Shown: positions 22,999 to 35,692 of the stretch, in pieces | Layout of the letters: each line of letters begins with the position of its first letter | Position numbering within the stretch: the first letter of the stretch is position 1 | From: Crambe crambe | Taxonomy: Eukaryota > Porifera > Demospongiae > Poecilosclerida > Crambeidae | Direction of reading: 5' to 3' | Assembly: GCA_963924555.1 (NCBI GenBank) | Contig: OZ004583.1 | Coordinates: forward strand, 8,322,582-8,386,581 | Length of the DNA stretch: 64,000 bases | Position numbers and translations under genes: made by a program | Notes under the pieces: generated by a model | Seen by the model: only the letters and a program-made list of their open reading frames with translations | Database searches by the model: none | What the model was told of the DNA's origin: nothing

Positions 22999-23028
22999 TC
23001 CCTCCCTTACTTTAGATTGGAGGTAGAG

Positions 23029-26000
23029 TCACTTATCGTAAATGTTCTGTCCATAGCGGTGAATCGGGTTTCGAGACCTGGCTGGGTATCGCCTGGTTGG
23101 CTGAGGTGCAGGCGGTGGAACAGGTACAGCAGGAACAGGTACTATGGCAACCAGGTCAGGTGTATCAGCTTCATCATTCAGTTGATCGTCATCAGATTCA
23201 TCTGAATCGCATTCCAGAGTTTTCATAGTCGGTTCGATTTTCTTGAAATGGCTTATGTTGAGTGTGATGTACTTTTCATTTCTCACACCAGTCAACATGG
23301 TTCCTTTGATTTCAACAACTTTGTATGGAGACGGATCAAATTTGGTTGTAAACTTGTTCTTTTTCTTCTGACGCACGAGAACAGTGTCACCAATATTTAT
23401 ATTGGATTCACGAGCTTGAACTCTTTGATCAGCATATTCTTTCATCTTCTGCTTCGCCTGAGAATCTTTGGCTTGTATCTCAGAATTATTTTTTTCACAA
23501 ATTTCAGGAAGTTTCATTGAAATCTTCCGATTGAAAAGTAACTCAGCAGGGGAAACTGCTGTTGAACTGTGAGGAGTTGCACGGTAATTCAACAGAAATC
23601 AGTAAAGTTCTTTCTTCCAATCTCTCCCTTCAGCAAGCATGTGCAGATCGAACTGCTTTGGTGAGTGGCTTCATAAAGCTTTCAGCTTCTCCATTTGCTT
23701 GTGGCCATAATGGAGTGACCTTCTGGTGCTTGATACCATTTTCTTCCATGTGAGCTCTGAATTCTTCCCCAAAAAACGGAGAACCATTATCACTTTTGAA
23801 AATAGTGGGTATGCCATGTGTAGCAAAAATACGGTCAAGCTTCTGTAAGGTCCCTCCTCCAGCAGTAGAGTGAACAATTTCCACTTCTGGGAATCTAGAA
23901 TAAGCGTCAATAACGACAAGAAGGTACTCACCGGTAGGGAACGGACCACAGAAATCAACGTTCACGGTGTGCCATGGTTTTGGTGGTAACGGAGTCATCT
24001 GGAGGGGTTGAGGATGATCTGGCAGACTGTTAGCCTGACATGCAACACAATTCTGGATCAGGTTCTTTGCCATCTTGTCAATTCCAGGAAACCAGACCTT
24101 CTCTCTTAGCAATTTCTTAGTCTTCACTAGTCCCTGGTGTCCTTCATGTGCAATCTGAACTGCTCTCTGCTGCAATTCAGTTGGTAGGACAATGCGTTGG
24201 CCACGGAGAACGAGGTTGGAGTTGGAGTTCACAGTCAATTCATCCTTGATGTTCATAAACAGCTTGATCTGCGCTTTGTCCACATCGTCTGATTGAACGG
24301 ACTGTATCTCACTCCACTCCCCAGAACGAATCACTTGTATGAGGTACTGGAGAGTTGCATCAGTTTTGGTAGCTTCCTGAAGTTCTGCTAGCGTCATTGC
24401 TCGAGGAACTGCATGTAGAGAGAGAAAATTGACGTAGTCTTCAGCCAACTTCTCTGCTTGTTTCGACTCAACCAGGCTGGTATGCCGAGAGAGAAAATCT
24501 GATGGATTCTGGTTGCCTTTGGTATGCACTATTCGAAAATTGTAACTTTGCAGTCGCAAATTCCATCGCTCAATTCTAGCTGGAGGTTTGGATTTAGGAT
24601 TTCCCAAGATCATTTGCACTGGCTTACAGTCAGTGTACAAAGTAAACAGCTTTCCGTAGAGGTAGAGATGAAAATGTTCGACGGCCCAAACAATCGCCAG
24701 AGCTTCCTTCTCTGTCTGGGAATATCGAGTCTCCACATCAGACAGTGACCTGCTGCCATAGGCTACAATTCTACGGTCAAGTTGTCCTGGCATTCTCTGG
24801 GACAGAATCGCAGAGAGTCCAACTGGAGATGCATCCGTAGTCAGCTCAGTCTCCTTGGAGGGGTCAAAGTATGCCATAGTAGTCTCGCTGGTCAATAACT
24901 CTTTGATCTTCTCAAATGCTGCTTGGTGCAGTTTGGTCCACTGGAATGAAGTGTTCTTCTTCGTCAGTTCACGCAAAGGGTGCGAAACGTTACTGAATGA
25001 TGGAACAAATTTGGCACAATAAGTCGCAATGCCAAGAAAGCTTCTGACTTCTGATACTGATTTAGGGGGGCCCATATTCTGGATAGACAAAACTTTCTCG
25101 GGATCTGGTGAGATGCCATCTTTGGAGAAGATAAAACCAAAGAAGGAGATAGAGTGTTTGTTGAACTCACATTTAGACTTGTTGAGGGTCAAATTGACAT
25201 CAGAAAACTTCTGAAAAACTGCTTTCAGTGCCCGGTCATGGTCAGCTTGAGTCTTGCCGAAAATGATGATGTCGTCACTAATGTTAAATGAACCAGGAAT
25301 ATTGGTGTTATCCCTTTTGATAATGACGTTACATTTTTCCATGACAAAACAATCAGCTACTGGGTATTGTGGGTACATTGCTAACCAATGATGTTTTGAA
25401 AAATTTCACTGGCAGAGTTAGTTCCAAAATTCAAACGACGATGGCGACGGAGGCCTTCATGTGTAGCGAATGTTGTGATATGTCGACTTTCAGGTGCAAG
25501 TGGAATCTGATGGTATCCAGATCTCAGATCGAGTTTTGAGAAAACAGTGGCTCCATTTAGAATGTGAATGAGGTCGTCTAGTGTTGGACTGGGGTGTCTC
25601 TCTCTTCAAATGGCTTCATTTGGTCTTCTCATGTCCACACAGAGACGGACACTTCCATTCTTTTTGGGAGTAACTACTAGTGGGGAGACCCATGGTGTGG
25701 CACCGTTGACTTTCTCAATGATGCCTTGACGTTCAAGCTGCTCCAGTTCTTCCGACACTTGCTTCCGAAGATGGAAAGGAACACGACATGCACGCTGTGC
25801 TACCGGAGGAACAGAGTCATCAATATGAAGGTGAAGTTCTGTGTCCTTGAGTTTTCCAATGCCCTTGAACAAATGGGGAAACTGCTTAATCAGCTCATCA
25901 GAGGTTTGCTGAGTTTGTATCTGGTTAACCTTGACATCAATAATACCCAGATCACAAGCAGTCTTGTAACTCAATAGAGAGCCATGATTGCCTCGGATGA

Positions 26001-26706
26001 CGTGGATTGTAGACTGGACATGCTTGGTTCCAATGCAAATATCAACGGTGAACTGGCCTAGTACATGAAGTTGGGAGTCAGATCCATATGCAAATATATG
26101 TTTGGTAGATCGTAGGAGTTCAATTTCTCCATTCCGTTCGATGTCACTGAAACTGCTTTCATCAATGATGTCTGTGGATGCTCCAGTGTCAATCATCATG
26201 GGAACTGGGATGTTGTTAACTGAAACTGAGATCACAGGAGTCTTTGCACCACTAGCTGTATTACCAAGTGTGAAGAGATACTCATCATCACTGCTGTCGG
26301 TCTCTTCTAAATCAGGGTCCACAGTCTCTTCGGTAGTCACCTGATGAACACGAGATGCAAACTTCGGCTGAAAACGGCTTCTGCCACGTTTCGGGGGAAC
26401 TGCTAGCTTAGTGCGACGCACACGAGCGAAATGGTTGGGCTTGCCACATGCCTTGCATACCTGACCCTTAGCAGGACAGGGACTGCCTTTGTGAGGCCAT
26501 GCGAGTCCACAGTTGCGGCATTGAGTTGATTGAGTAGGTGGAGGGGTTGGTCGGTTGAATGGCAGCTTCTTCAGATGCTTCTTTGAACTGACTTTGTTCA
26601 CCTTTTCATTCTGCATACCAGATGTTGATGATTGTTCCATTCCACTGGCTTCGATGGATCTACCCTTGGCAAGAAGAGCGTCCAATGTAAGGTCATCACG
26701 AAGAGC
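23029..26706 (-). pseudogene. Gypsy gag end and pol polyprotein
   Basis: The order of domains on the minus strand is: gag tail with two zinc knuckles (CRNCGLAWPHKGSPC and CKACGKPNH, 26445-26540), aspartic protease (MIDTGASTDIID, near 26180), reverse transcriptase (VSPLVVTPKKNGSVRLCVDM near 25640, FSKLDLRSGYHQIP in another frame near 25530, ISDDIIIFG near 25270), RNase H (TDASPVGLSAIL near 24830), the HHCC zinc site (CVACQ), the integrase core (NVDFCGPFP, SDNGSPFFG, GEAESFMK) and a basic tail (23029-23100). Breaks seen: a frame change and stop at 25606, an extra piece of about 80 bases with stops inside the RT core (25300-25385), and a frame change near 23600. It is not functional as it stands. 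Confidence 0.85.
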
Positions 26707-27520
26707 TAGAGTGACACACCAATTATCAGACGCCACCTATAATCGGACGCCGTATTTTAGTCCATACAACTCCACTGAATATGGTTGAAGTATGAAATTA
26801 TAGTAGTAGGAGTGTCTAATATTTCTTCCTAAAATGAGTAGCTATGCTTCAGAACTACCGTCGCAGTAGCCAATTGTAGAGAGTCCGAAATAAATCTATT
26901 TTCGTACGCATACCTTGATGTTCGAACGCCTAACGAAAATCTTGCTTCCTAGTATCCTTGTCACAAATAATGTGAGAAAACATTACACTACATTATTTTT
27001 AATCACTTTACAGTGAGAAAAACAACTTTGACCTTCCCAGTAGCACTCAATTAGTTCTTACGTAGTCGGACATCCGAATTTGTATTACGATTATCAAGAA
27101 GACGTAACATAAGGCATGTTGTGCATGGTGAGTTGGCTACTTTGCCTTGGCACAAGCTCCTGTACACAGTACCACTACCACTTCCCCTTTGGCTCCTAAG
27201 CACGGGGGTGGAGGTCGAGACCTCTGTACTGGGTCACGGATTTCGAGTAGCATTAGTACTCTTGAGGCTCTTATTCAGTGGTCCAAAATTATTTTTTTTA
27301 CTGAGGTAAGGCTTGATTTAGGACCTAGTATACTGGTGGCGAGTTTACACAGTAAAACATACACTTCCAGTATCCTATGCAATTTTTGGAGCTAAACAGA
27401 TGGGTATATGCAGGTAAACATGGGGCATACACAGCACAATCAGGGTAAACACAGGCAATTCACAAACAGGCTTGACAGTATCAGAGCAAATAATATATAG
27501 ATTGAAATATACTCGGCTAG

Positions 27521-30500
27521 CTACAAACAACAAATAAAGTTGCATTCTTGAGCCTTAGCTCTTGTAAGTTTTGTACACATGCAGTGCCACCATCTACTGC
27601 ATAATCCACATTGCACCCATGTTCTTGCTCTAGGGTGGGCACACTTTCTTTCAGAGCACTTGCTGCTGACTGTAATCTCGATATCACTTCCTACAGAAAA
27701 AGGACCACTACCAATTAACTTGACTTCCACAAGTTTTAGTAGGGGGCACTATTTAGAAGTGCATAACATAGATTGAGAGGTGCAGCTCCCCTCATTACCA
27801 CATGCTTACCATGACTATAGGGAGGGATGGGGGGGGGGGGGGGGGGGGGGCATTTTTCACACTCACACAAGTGTGTAACTGCTTACCAATTGCTGCTTCT
27901 TCTTCATCCTCTCCCTCTGTGACTAATAGATTAGTTTGGGTACCATGACCTCCATGGGGTTTGGCAGGGGGCACTATTTAAAGTTGTACTGAGAATTACA
28001 AGTGTAGATCAGATTTTGCCTTACCTTTGAGAGATGCAGCTCCCCTCATACACTTGCCACGGCCAGCTGAGGATTTGGGATTGGTCTCTTTGCTTTGTGC
28101 ACCATGACCTACATGGGGGCACTACTATTTAGACAACTCTTGCCTTTACACATACTTTTTATTTTACCTTTGAGAGATGCAGCTCTCCTTGTCACACGCT
28201 TACCATGGCCAGAGGGGGGTACTAAAGTGAAAAGTAAAAATAAACATAATCATTTAAAAGTGTGTGACTGGTTACCGATTGCTGCTTCTTCTTTATCTTC
28301 TTCCTCTGTGACTGATCCATCAATCTCTCTGTTTTGGGTACCACGACTTCCACGGGGTTTGGCAGGGGGTACTATTTAGAATCAGAGAATTACGTACAGA
28401 CTGAAATTACAAGTATGTAGATCAGACTCTTGCCTTTGTCACTGAGAGATCCAGCTCCCCTCATCATCACACGCTTACCACGACCAAGGGGTTGGGTAGT
28501 AGGGGGGGCTGGTGTGCTGCTTGTAAATGTAGACTCCAGAAATGTTTCTGGGAAAAATGAATCATACAGTATTATATTATATATTTGGAGTAAACAGGTT
28601 GCATACTTTCACGCTGATCGGTTCTGACTTCTGAATAGTGAGAAGATAATTATGAAATTTAAAAAATATTTTTGCACTTACTTAACCAGGCATTGTAACG
28701 AGTATCAGTATTGATATCGTACCCCTCTTCAAATCGACTCTCAAATAAAGCTAATTCTAGTTCAGTGAACACATGCCCAGGAGCTATGTTAGTCAAATTA
28801 TAGAGTGCAATGATTATAGTATAGCTTCAAGCCACTTACAAGTCACTGCAGGTGCTACACTTTCCCTAGTTTTGCCAGCTATATTTTTCTTTTTTCTCTC
28901 CACTGCCTTTAGTTCACGTCCAAGCTTCCTCTGCTCCTTTAATTGTAATTGTTCCTTTTGGCTCAAGTTCTTTGTTGGTTGTCCTGTATAGTAACATCAC
29001 TAGTTAGATATATAGCTCTAGCTACACAAAAAAAGGGTGAGAAATGACAATTATGACACTATCCATGGTGTAGTCTAGACCTTATCAAAACAGGTTAGAT
29101 AAAACCCTGCAGCTGTGTTAGTAGTCACATGAAACATGAGTAAAGCTCTCTAATTGAACTTGCCTGTACTGGTATCTTCTATAATTTTCAGTTTCACCCA
29201 CAAATTGTATCTTTCATCATGTAGCAAGTCATAACCATTGTCATACCGCTGCTTGAACAAAATGAGCTCTTCCTCAGTAAAATCTGGACAATCTAATTTG
29301 CTTCGAACAATTGCATCTGCCTCCTTTTCTGTCTGATCTTTTTTCTTTGCATCCTCTTCTTTCTTCTTTTTCTTTGCATTTTCTTCCTTTTTCTTATCTT
29401 GTTCTTCCTTCTTCTTTCTCTTTTTCTCAGCTTCTTCTGTCTTCTTTTTTTCCTTTTCCTTTAATAGCCTTAAATTTTCTTCACTGGTCAAAACCCGACT
29501 GGATTTCTTTGGCTGATGCATTTTAGTTTCATAAATTGGAGATTCATGAAATTTTTTGATCTTTCAGCTAATACCACAATATTCTCAACACTAGCACTTC
29601 CTTCTTTCTCTTCAAACTCGGGCATCATAATCGAACCTTCTAAACCATCATCCTCATTGGCTGAATACGAATCCAGGAAAGGACGTCTTTGTGCACATTT
29701 ATGGCATGGACTATAAAATGGTATATAGGCAAGATTTGAAGACGTGGTCAGTGTTGGCTCTTGTGATTCTGATACTAATTCGAGAGCACTTGGATTGAAC
29801 GGCACTATACCAGTCGTTTTGAAGCCAGCAGTAATATTTTTTACTGACATCGAGTTCATCCAAGCTTCATTAAAAAGTGTAGCAAAATTGTACCGTGTGA
29901 CGACTTGTCCTGGGTGTGCCATTATAAACTGGTGGCATGCTTTTCTCCAGGCTGCTTTTAAGGGACCAAAACATCCCTTGTCCAATGGCTGCGTAAGATT
30001 GGTTGTATTCGGAGGTAGTGTGAATAGCAAGACCTCTTGCTTTGCTGCTAAACTTATAGTTTCAGGGCAATAGTGCGACGAATGGCCATCAAATATAAGA
30101 AGTAAAGGTCGTGTACTTGGTGCATACTTCAAGAAATGCTTTATAAACCACTCGTTAAACAAGCCTTGGTCGATCCATCCTTTCATAGAAAGTCCATACA
30201 CAGTACCTGGTACTTCTCCTATTGTTAAATCATGGGCAAGGTTCTTCCTGTCCCAAATGATCATAGGGGGAATACAATAACCTGCAGCACTAACACAGGC
30301 AACAACAGTTATTTGAGTCTTGTCTCCAGAGGTAACTGTAACAGGATGTCTCTCATCGCAGCTGTAGATTCCTTTAATTGCTTTAGGACTTAGTGGAAAG
30401 CCTGATTCGTCCATATTAAAAATTAAATTTGGTTTATCCATCAAATTATTTTTTGTGAGTGTATCTTCAAGAACATCAAAATATTCACGAAGTGATCCTG

Positions 30501-30975
30501 GATCTGCAGCCATGGCCCTGGCCTTGGAGAGTGGAGCACCAACTCTCAAAGTTAGATTGGGGTGTCTCCTACAAAAATTGTCCCACCAACCATTCGACAC
30601 TTGATGACCAAGCTTGTTACTCACAATTTCCATTACATCTTGACGTGACCGTGGGAAACCAACCTTTGCACATCCAACAAGAAACATCTCCAGTTCCCTC
30701 TCTTCTTCTTCTGTTAAGTAGGTCGGTGGACCGCTACGTAAGCCAGTTACACGACCAGAGGCATGATCCCAGAGTGTAGATCTTGGAATCCCGTATTCCT
30801 CAGCTGCACGACGAACACTTATATCACTGGATGCTACTGCATGAAGTGCTCTTTGAAGTTTTTCACAACTGTAAGTCTTATATTTAGTTGGTCTTTCGGT
30901 GGAGGTACATGTGTAAGAATGTTTCGCACCAGAAGACTTGAAAATACGCTCTTTTAAGGGAAGATTAGGCCACAT
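27521..30975 (-). CDS. pogo-like transposase with long C-terminal extension
   Basis: The main exon runs from ATG 30975 to about 29500. It has a Psq/CENP-B-type HTH (SVRRAAEEYGIPRSTLWDHA) and a DDE_1 core with acidic residues in NMDESGF, IFDGHSSHY and QPLDKGCFGPLK. The next part (29165 to about 29515) is a Lys/Glu coiled coil followed by FTEEELILFKQRYDNGYDLL; the frame changes at the join, so a short intron or a frameshift lies near 29500. Further exons follow: about 28850-28985, 28684-28782 (FTELELALFESRFEEGYDIN, a repeat of the previous motif), and a series at 27770-28550 alternating PPAKPRGSRGTQ with GHGKRVTRRAASLKG. The last exon (27521-27692) has a PHD-like zinc cluster (CSERKC, CGLCSRWWHCMCT) and a stop. 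Internal splice sites are only partly fixed. Confidence 0.7.
27828..27850. repeat. G homopolymer tract
   Basis: An uninterrupted run of about 22 G lies in an intron of the pogo gene. Its true length may be uncertain for sequencing reasons. Confidence 0.8.
27880..28520 (-). repeat. Duplicated exon pair in the pogo gene
   Basis: A pair of small exons (one coding VTEEEDKEEAAIG and PPAKPRGSRG, one coding GHGKRVTRRAAS) is present in two to three diverged copies, together with the intervening intron. Examples are 27890-28065 and 28275-28490, with a partial copy at 28155-28215. Each copy keeps its splice signals, so this looks like exon duplication within a transposase gene. Confidence 0.6.
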
Positions 30976-31605
30976 TCTCTAAGAATACAAAAGTTGACAT
31001 TATATAGGAAGTGTATGGTTATAGTCTTTGGAGCCATATTAAATTAGTAGTAGTTTAGCTCCTCCCTGTATAAACATGATAGCTCTGATCATTCAACAGG
31101 TGCATATTGCACACCTCAGGACATAATGCTCAAACATGAAATTATAATGAAATAGCTAGCTCATGGCTCCGATTCTTCAGTATTTTACTTATTTTTGTTG
31201 GTATGATTTAAATACTGAAATCTAAGGCCTTAGAATGGCATAGCTATATTAATAGGGGAATAATTATGTGGTCATTCCAAAAGGGAAGAATCTCAGTGCA
31301 GATAAGCTTAAGCTTAGACTGATTTTGCGAATTGGCTCTGCAACAGGCAACTAGATCTATAGCTCTATAGCTAGCTAGTTGTAAATGAAGCACATGCACT
31401 ACCTACAAAACAAACCTGGTCACCAGCAGCACCAGCAGCACCAGCAGGCAGTTAAGCAGCTCTACAACACTCTTCCGTCGGATCGATCGACAATTGATTA
31501 TGCGCGCATGCGTAAGATCGGCCGTCCGTATATTCTTTGATCATGAGAATGCCAGCAGTTTATTGAAAAGGTCAGAAACTTTTTCTCTCTCTAACGTGAT
31601 AGCTA
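30976..31605. other. Upstream region of the pogo transposase
   Basis: 630 bases without a gene between the transposase start and the nested element. It contains CACCAGCAG triplets near 31425-31455 and an NRF1-like GCGCGCATGCG at 31502-31512. It probably includes the transposase promoter. Confidence 0.4.
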
Positions 31606-31706
31606 CATAGGCGCCGGAAGGAGTTTTTAAGTGGGGAGGCCTTCCGATAACCTATAATTATTTCCTACAATTTCTACAACAATACATATATATATATATA
31701 TATATA

Positions 31707-33365
31707 TAAGGGAAAAAGCATTTCGTGAAATGAAAAAAAGATGTAGGGATGACCACTGCTCAAAAAAGTAAGGAAACAAGAAGGATGGAAATGGGATCAA
31801 TCTTTGTTCTGTATATCCAGCCAACAATCCCTACATATACACACATTACTACACTATAATCTGAAGTTACCTGACGTATATGTAGGGATTGTTGGCTGGA
31901 TATACAGAACAAAGATTGATCCCATTTCCATCCTTCTTGTTTCCTTACTTTTTTGAGCAGTGGTCATCCCTACATCTTTTTTTCATTTCACGAAATGCTT
32001 TTTCCCTTACTTGTTCCTGGTCTTTTTTCCTCTCTTTTATGGTTTTAGCTATGATTAGAGTTCATTCTTCTATGTGTATGCAGGGACAGATGAAAGTTCT
32101 CCAATAGCATACCAGCCCAATCATTTATCGAGTCAAGGTGTTGTGTTGTTGAGCCATACTTGGAGGTCGAAGATGCTGAAATATAGTCTACCTTGGTGAA
32201 TCTAAATCCCCGAATCGATACAGTAGTCTATCATCAGCTAGAGCTAGCTAGCTAGCTAGAGACAGCTGAGTAATATTATGATTTCGAATAATTGGATATT
32301 CAAATACATGCGCATGCGTATTATAGAAAAGATGGCTTCCTAATTGAATTAGTCGAGTGCTGTGCTCCATAGTGTCTCCTTTTTCATCGACTCTTTGGAG
32401 GATCAACGAGTAGAAAAGATCGTAGTTCGTAGAATTTGGAGTGGATTTGTCCAGAAATCATAGCTGTAGCTTGAGTGGTTCGAGAGATATGGTTGTCTAA
32501 GAAGAATAATAAGAAGAATAATAATAACAAGTAAGGGAAAAAGCATTTCGTGAAATGAAAAAAAGATGTAGGGATGACCACTGCTCAAAAAAGTAAGGAA
32601 ACAAGAAGGATGGAAATGGGATCAATCTTTGTTCTGTATATCCAGCCAACAATCCCTACATATACACACATTACTACACTATAATCTGAAGTTACCTGAC
32701 GTATATGCAGGGATTGTTGGCTGGATATACAGAACAAAGATTGATCCCATTTCCATCCTTCTTGTTTCCTTACTTTTTTGAGCAGTGGTCATCCCTACAT
32801 CTTTTTTTCATTTCACGAAATGCTTTTTCCCTTACTTGTTCCTGGTCTTTTTTCCTCTCTTTTATGGTTTTAGCTATGATTAGAGTTCATTCTTCTATGT
32901 GTATGCAGGGACAGATGAAAGAAGTTCTCCAATAGCATACCAGCCCAATCATTTATCGAGTCAAGGTGTTGTGTTGTTGAGCCATACTTGGAGGTCGAAG
33001 ATGCTGAAATAGAGTCTACCGTGGTGAATCTAAATCCCCGAATCGATACAGTAGTCTATCATCAGCTAGAGCTAGCTAGCTAGCTAGCTAGAGACAGCTG
33101 AGTAATATTATGATTTCGAATAATTAGATATTCAAATACATGCGCATGCGTATTATAGAAAAGATGGCTTCCTAATTGAATTAGTCGAGTGCTGTGCTCC
33201 ATAGTGTCTCCTTTTTCATCGACTCTTTCGAGGATCAACGAGTAGAAAAGATCGTAGTTGGTAGAATTTGGAGTGGATTTGTCCAGAAATCATGGCTGTA
33301 GCTTGAGTGGTTCGAGAGATATGGTTGTCTAAGAAGAAGAATAATAATAATAATAATAATAATAG
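31707..33365. repeat. Two tandem copies of an 825-bp fold-back unit
   Basis: Unit 1 is 31707-32531 and unit 2 is 32532 to about 33365; they are nearly identical. Each begins with an inverted repeat pair of about 130 bases (31707-31837 against 31878-32009, and the same in unit 2) that starts TAAGGGAAAAAGCATTTCGT and encloses a 40-base loop. Each then continues with the same 500-base tail ending in AAT/AAG triplets. Frames such as those at 31889-32107 and 32705-32935 are the same non-coding arm read twice. Confidence 0.85.
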
Positions 33366-33596
33366 AGAAGAAGAAGAATATAGCGATTTACCTGCTTGCC
33401 GTATTTCTGAAACGGTAAGCTCCCTGGTCCTGAAACTTGGTCTGCACATTGTAGTAGGCTCTAGTAGGCTGGATAATCATTCACAGTAGCTTTTGTTAGG
33501 TCTAAGTGGGAGAACTAGAATTTCACTTTAGTATTAGTCTATAGGCGGCGCGCGCGGCCGTCCGAGTCATCCCTACATAGAGAGTGCTACCGCACT

Positions 33597-33633
<37 letters not shown>

Positions 33634-33639
33634 CTCTAC

Positions 33640-33810
33640 TTCAATTAAGAATTCACCAAATGTTGACGATGTAGCTACTGAACTATGCACAAATTCATTT
33701 CGAATTGTGTAAATTGTGTGAATTGTCTTTTTTGCTCTTGGGAAAAGTAAACTTGCTTGGTTGATTTTGCTTAGATGAGTAACCTCAGATATCTCTGAAC
33801 TAGAAGCCAT
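33640..33810 (-). CDS. Possible short exon, unknown
   Basis: From ATG at 33810 a frame reads MASSSEISEVTHLSKINQAS through to GEFLIEVEN, then runs into an AT microsatellite (33600-33632). It has reasonable composition but no recognised domain, and no splice partner was found. It lies inside the nested element and may be chance. Confidence 0.2.
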
Positions 33811-34227
33811 ACTAGCTAGCTAGCCAGTCTATGACGACCATTACCAACACGCACATTACTTTGAATATTGCATTTGCTAAAAAGTGGGGAGGCCATAGCT
33901 GCCCCTGCCCACCCTATTCCGGCGCCTATGAGCTATGGCACAAACCTAATCATTTGTGGGATAATTTATGCCTTGAATTACTAGAAAGCAAGGTTTTTGT
34001 TAAGCGCTCGAACATTGAGGTAAGCATGCGAGAATCGATGTATTTCGGACTGTGAAACAATCAACTGTTGCAACGGTAATTTTGAAGCATAGCTACTCTT
34101 TTGGGGAATAATTTTTAGACACTCAAACTACTATTTTTATGTACTTAAATTATATTTGGGGGAGCTTTATAAACTGGAATACGGCGTCCGATTATAGGTG
34201 GTGTCTGATAATTGGTGTCTCACTCTA

Positions 34228-34676
34228 CTCTGAGTCGTTTCGAGATACAGTTCTGAATTATGGTAGACCTTAGTTCTCGCTCAATGTTAGTAAGATCACA
34301 GTTAGCAGCCAGCTTACGAAGCTTAGTGGTATACTGGTCAATAGTCTCACCTGACATCTGAGCAGTATTTCTGAATTTGAATACCTCATAGTCTAAATTT
34401 TTCTTGGGAGTAAAATACTCGTCTAGCTTAGTCATAGCTGTGTCATAATCATCACCTGTGTCTGTGAAGGTGTCGAAAATAGATTGAGTTACCTCGCCCA
34501 TCTGGTACAATAGAAGAGCACGCTTTTGCTGGGCGTCTTCTATCTCCATGGCTGCCACATAGACTTGAAAACGTCGCTTCCATGTCTTCCAGCGTTGCCC
34601 TAGGCTTGTGGGATCGCTTAGAGGGTCAAATGGAGAGAGTGGCGTAAGACCGAGTCCTGGTTTCGCCGTTCCTTCT
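34228..34676 (-). pseudogene. Gypsy gag, 5' part
   Basis: It reads LSPFDPLSDP, RWKTWKRRFQVYV, KRALLLYQMGE and QYTTKLRKLAANCD, the conserved pattern of Gypsy-type gag proteins. The frame is cut on the left by the pogo element (TA duplication at 34226) and on the right by the element at 34677-37313. The gag start codon lies at 37320-37322, beyond the second insertion. The rest of gag, with its zinc knuckles, is at 26400-26706. Confidence 0.8.
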
Positions 34677-35579
34677 CAGTCGTGTAGCCACCGTGCAAAT
34701 CCTATTGCAGACCGGAAGTGACGTCATGGGCCAAAATGGCCAAATTTTATAAGGCCGAGGTGGTCAGTTTTATAGTTTCTTAACAGCGTGTAGCGGTGAT
34801 GGAATGAGAAGTTTCTTACACAATTATTTTGCTAAATGAAAGTATTTTACCGATTTACCAACTTTTCGATGTAAGACTAGCGCTACGAAGAGAAACAGGC
34901 AGCTGACCTTGCTCCTTACCAATTTAGCAAGCTGCCTCGAGCTACGACTTTTGCCGCTAACATTCAGCAGAAGTATTTTGCAGTTTCAAGATTCAACGAA
35001 AGGTAAGTTCAGAGTATGTTCTAGAGTATTTGGACAAAAAAAGGTTGAGTGCACGTTGCGGAATGATTTGTGCCAAGTGATCAGCGTTCGAATGAAGTCA
35101 TTCCGTCACGTATTTGTGGTTAATCAGCATTCTATTGACCACATCAATGGGAAGATGTACTTGAAGGCATTGTGGGCCCTTATTCTTAAGATATACTGGG
35201 GAGAACACTGCTTTTTTACACTTGCATCTCTGTTGTACATGTCATTCAACAAGGATTCTATATGGTGCACACCTGTTCTTGGGTTCCACTTGCATATACC
35301 TTTTATTGCTTAGCTATGAGTAGATTTCTATCTGGGATGTACTCTCTAATGCAAACCACCCAGTATTTGAATCCTATTTCACTTTCTTTCTTTGTCCTTT
35401 TGTCTTTCGGTGAATGTCCGACTCTCAAAGGATTTGTAGGCATGTGGTTTAAGGGGTGATTTAAGTTATACTACTGACCAATACTTATGATCTATTTATG
35501 AAAGAAGCAATAAAAGATGCAAGCGAGTCAGAAATAAGAAGAGATGCTTGCTCAATGCCTTTTTTTGGCATTTCTGTAC

Positions 35580-35692
35580 ATGTGATAATTGAGGGTAGAA
35601 ATCAAACTTTATTCACACTTTCTACTTTTGAAAAAAGTTTGAAAGGCAGAAATTTTCATTGTAGAGCATCAAAGTAACCTCGACTGTCACAC
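35580..35692. mobile_element. Second copy of the 162-bp fold-back MITE
   Basis: It shares GAGGGTAGAAATCAAACTTT and ATTCACACTTTCTACTTTTG with 5099-5260, and the CTCGACTGTCACA end. About 45 bases of one arm are missing. Confidence 0.75.

Larger units (their letters stand above)
31606..33930. mobile_element. Nested element with CATAGGCGCCGGAA ends
   Basis: The terminal inverted repeats CATAGGCGCCGGAA lie at 31606-31619 and 33917-33930, flanked by AGCTA on both sides (31601-31605 and 33931-33935), a 5-base target duplication. GTGGGGAGGCC occurs just inside both ends. The interior is two tandem fold-back units plus a GC-rich stretch near 33541-33560. The family was not identified. Confidence 0.75.
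26709..34225 (-). mobile_element. pogo-like DNA transposon, 7.5 kb
   Basis: It is flanked by TA (26707-26708 and 34226-34227), and removing it restores an open Gypsy gag frame. The ends are inverted repeats that start GAGTGASACACCAATTATCA and continue, with gaps, for about 220 bases (26709-26935 against 34000-34225). TA duplication plus a DDD transposase with a Psq-type HTH fits the pogo branch of Tc1/mariner. It carries one spliced gene (27521-30975) and a nested element (31606-33930). Confidence 0.85.

Noticed and set aside
24524..25214. Plus-strand frames inside the Gypsy pol region
   Set aside because: They are antisense shadows of the RNase H and RT coding sequence.
31889..32935. Repeated frames beginning MLAGYTEQRLIPFPSFLFPY
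   Set aside because: The same frame appears four times because it is the arm of the fold-back repeat, and it lacks any domain.
34909..35313. 134-codon frame in the 2.6-kb element
   Set aside because: No domain, no relatives recognised, Phe/Leu-rich composition typical of chance frames in AT-rich DNA.
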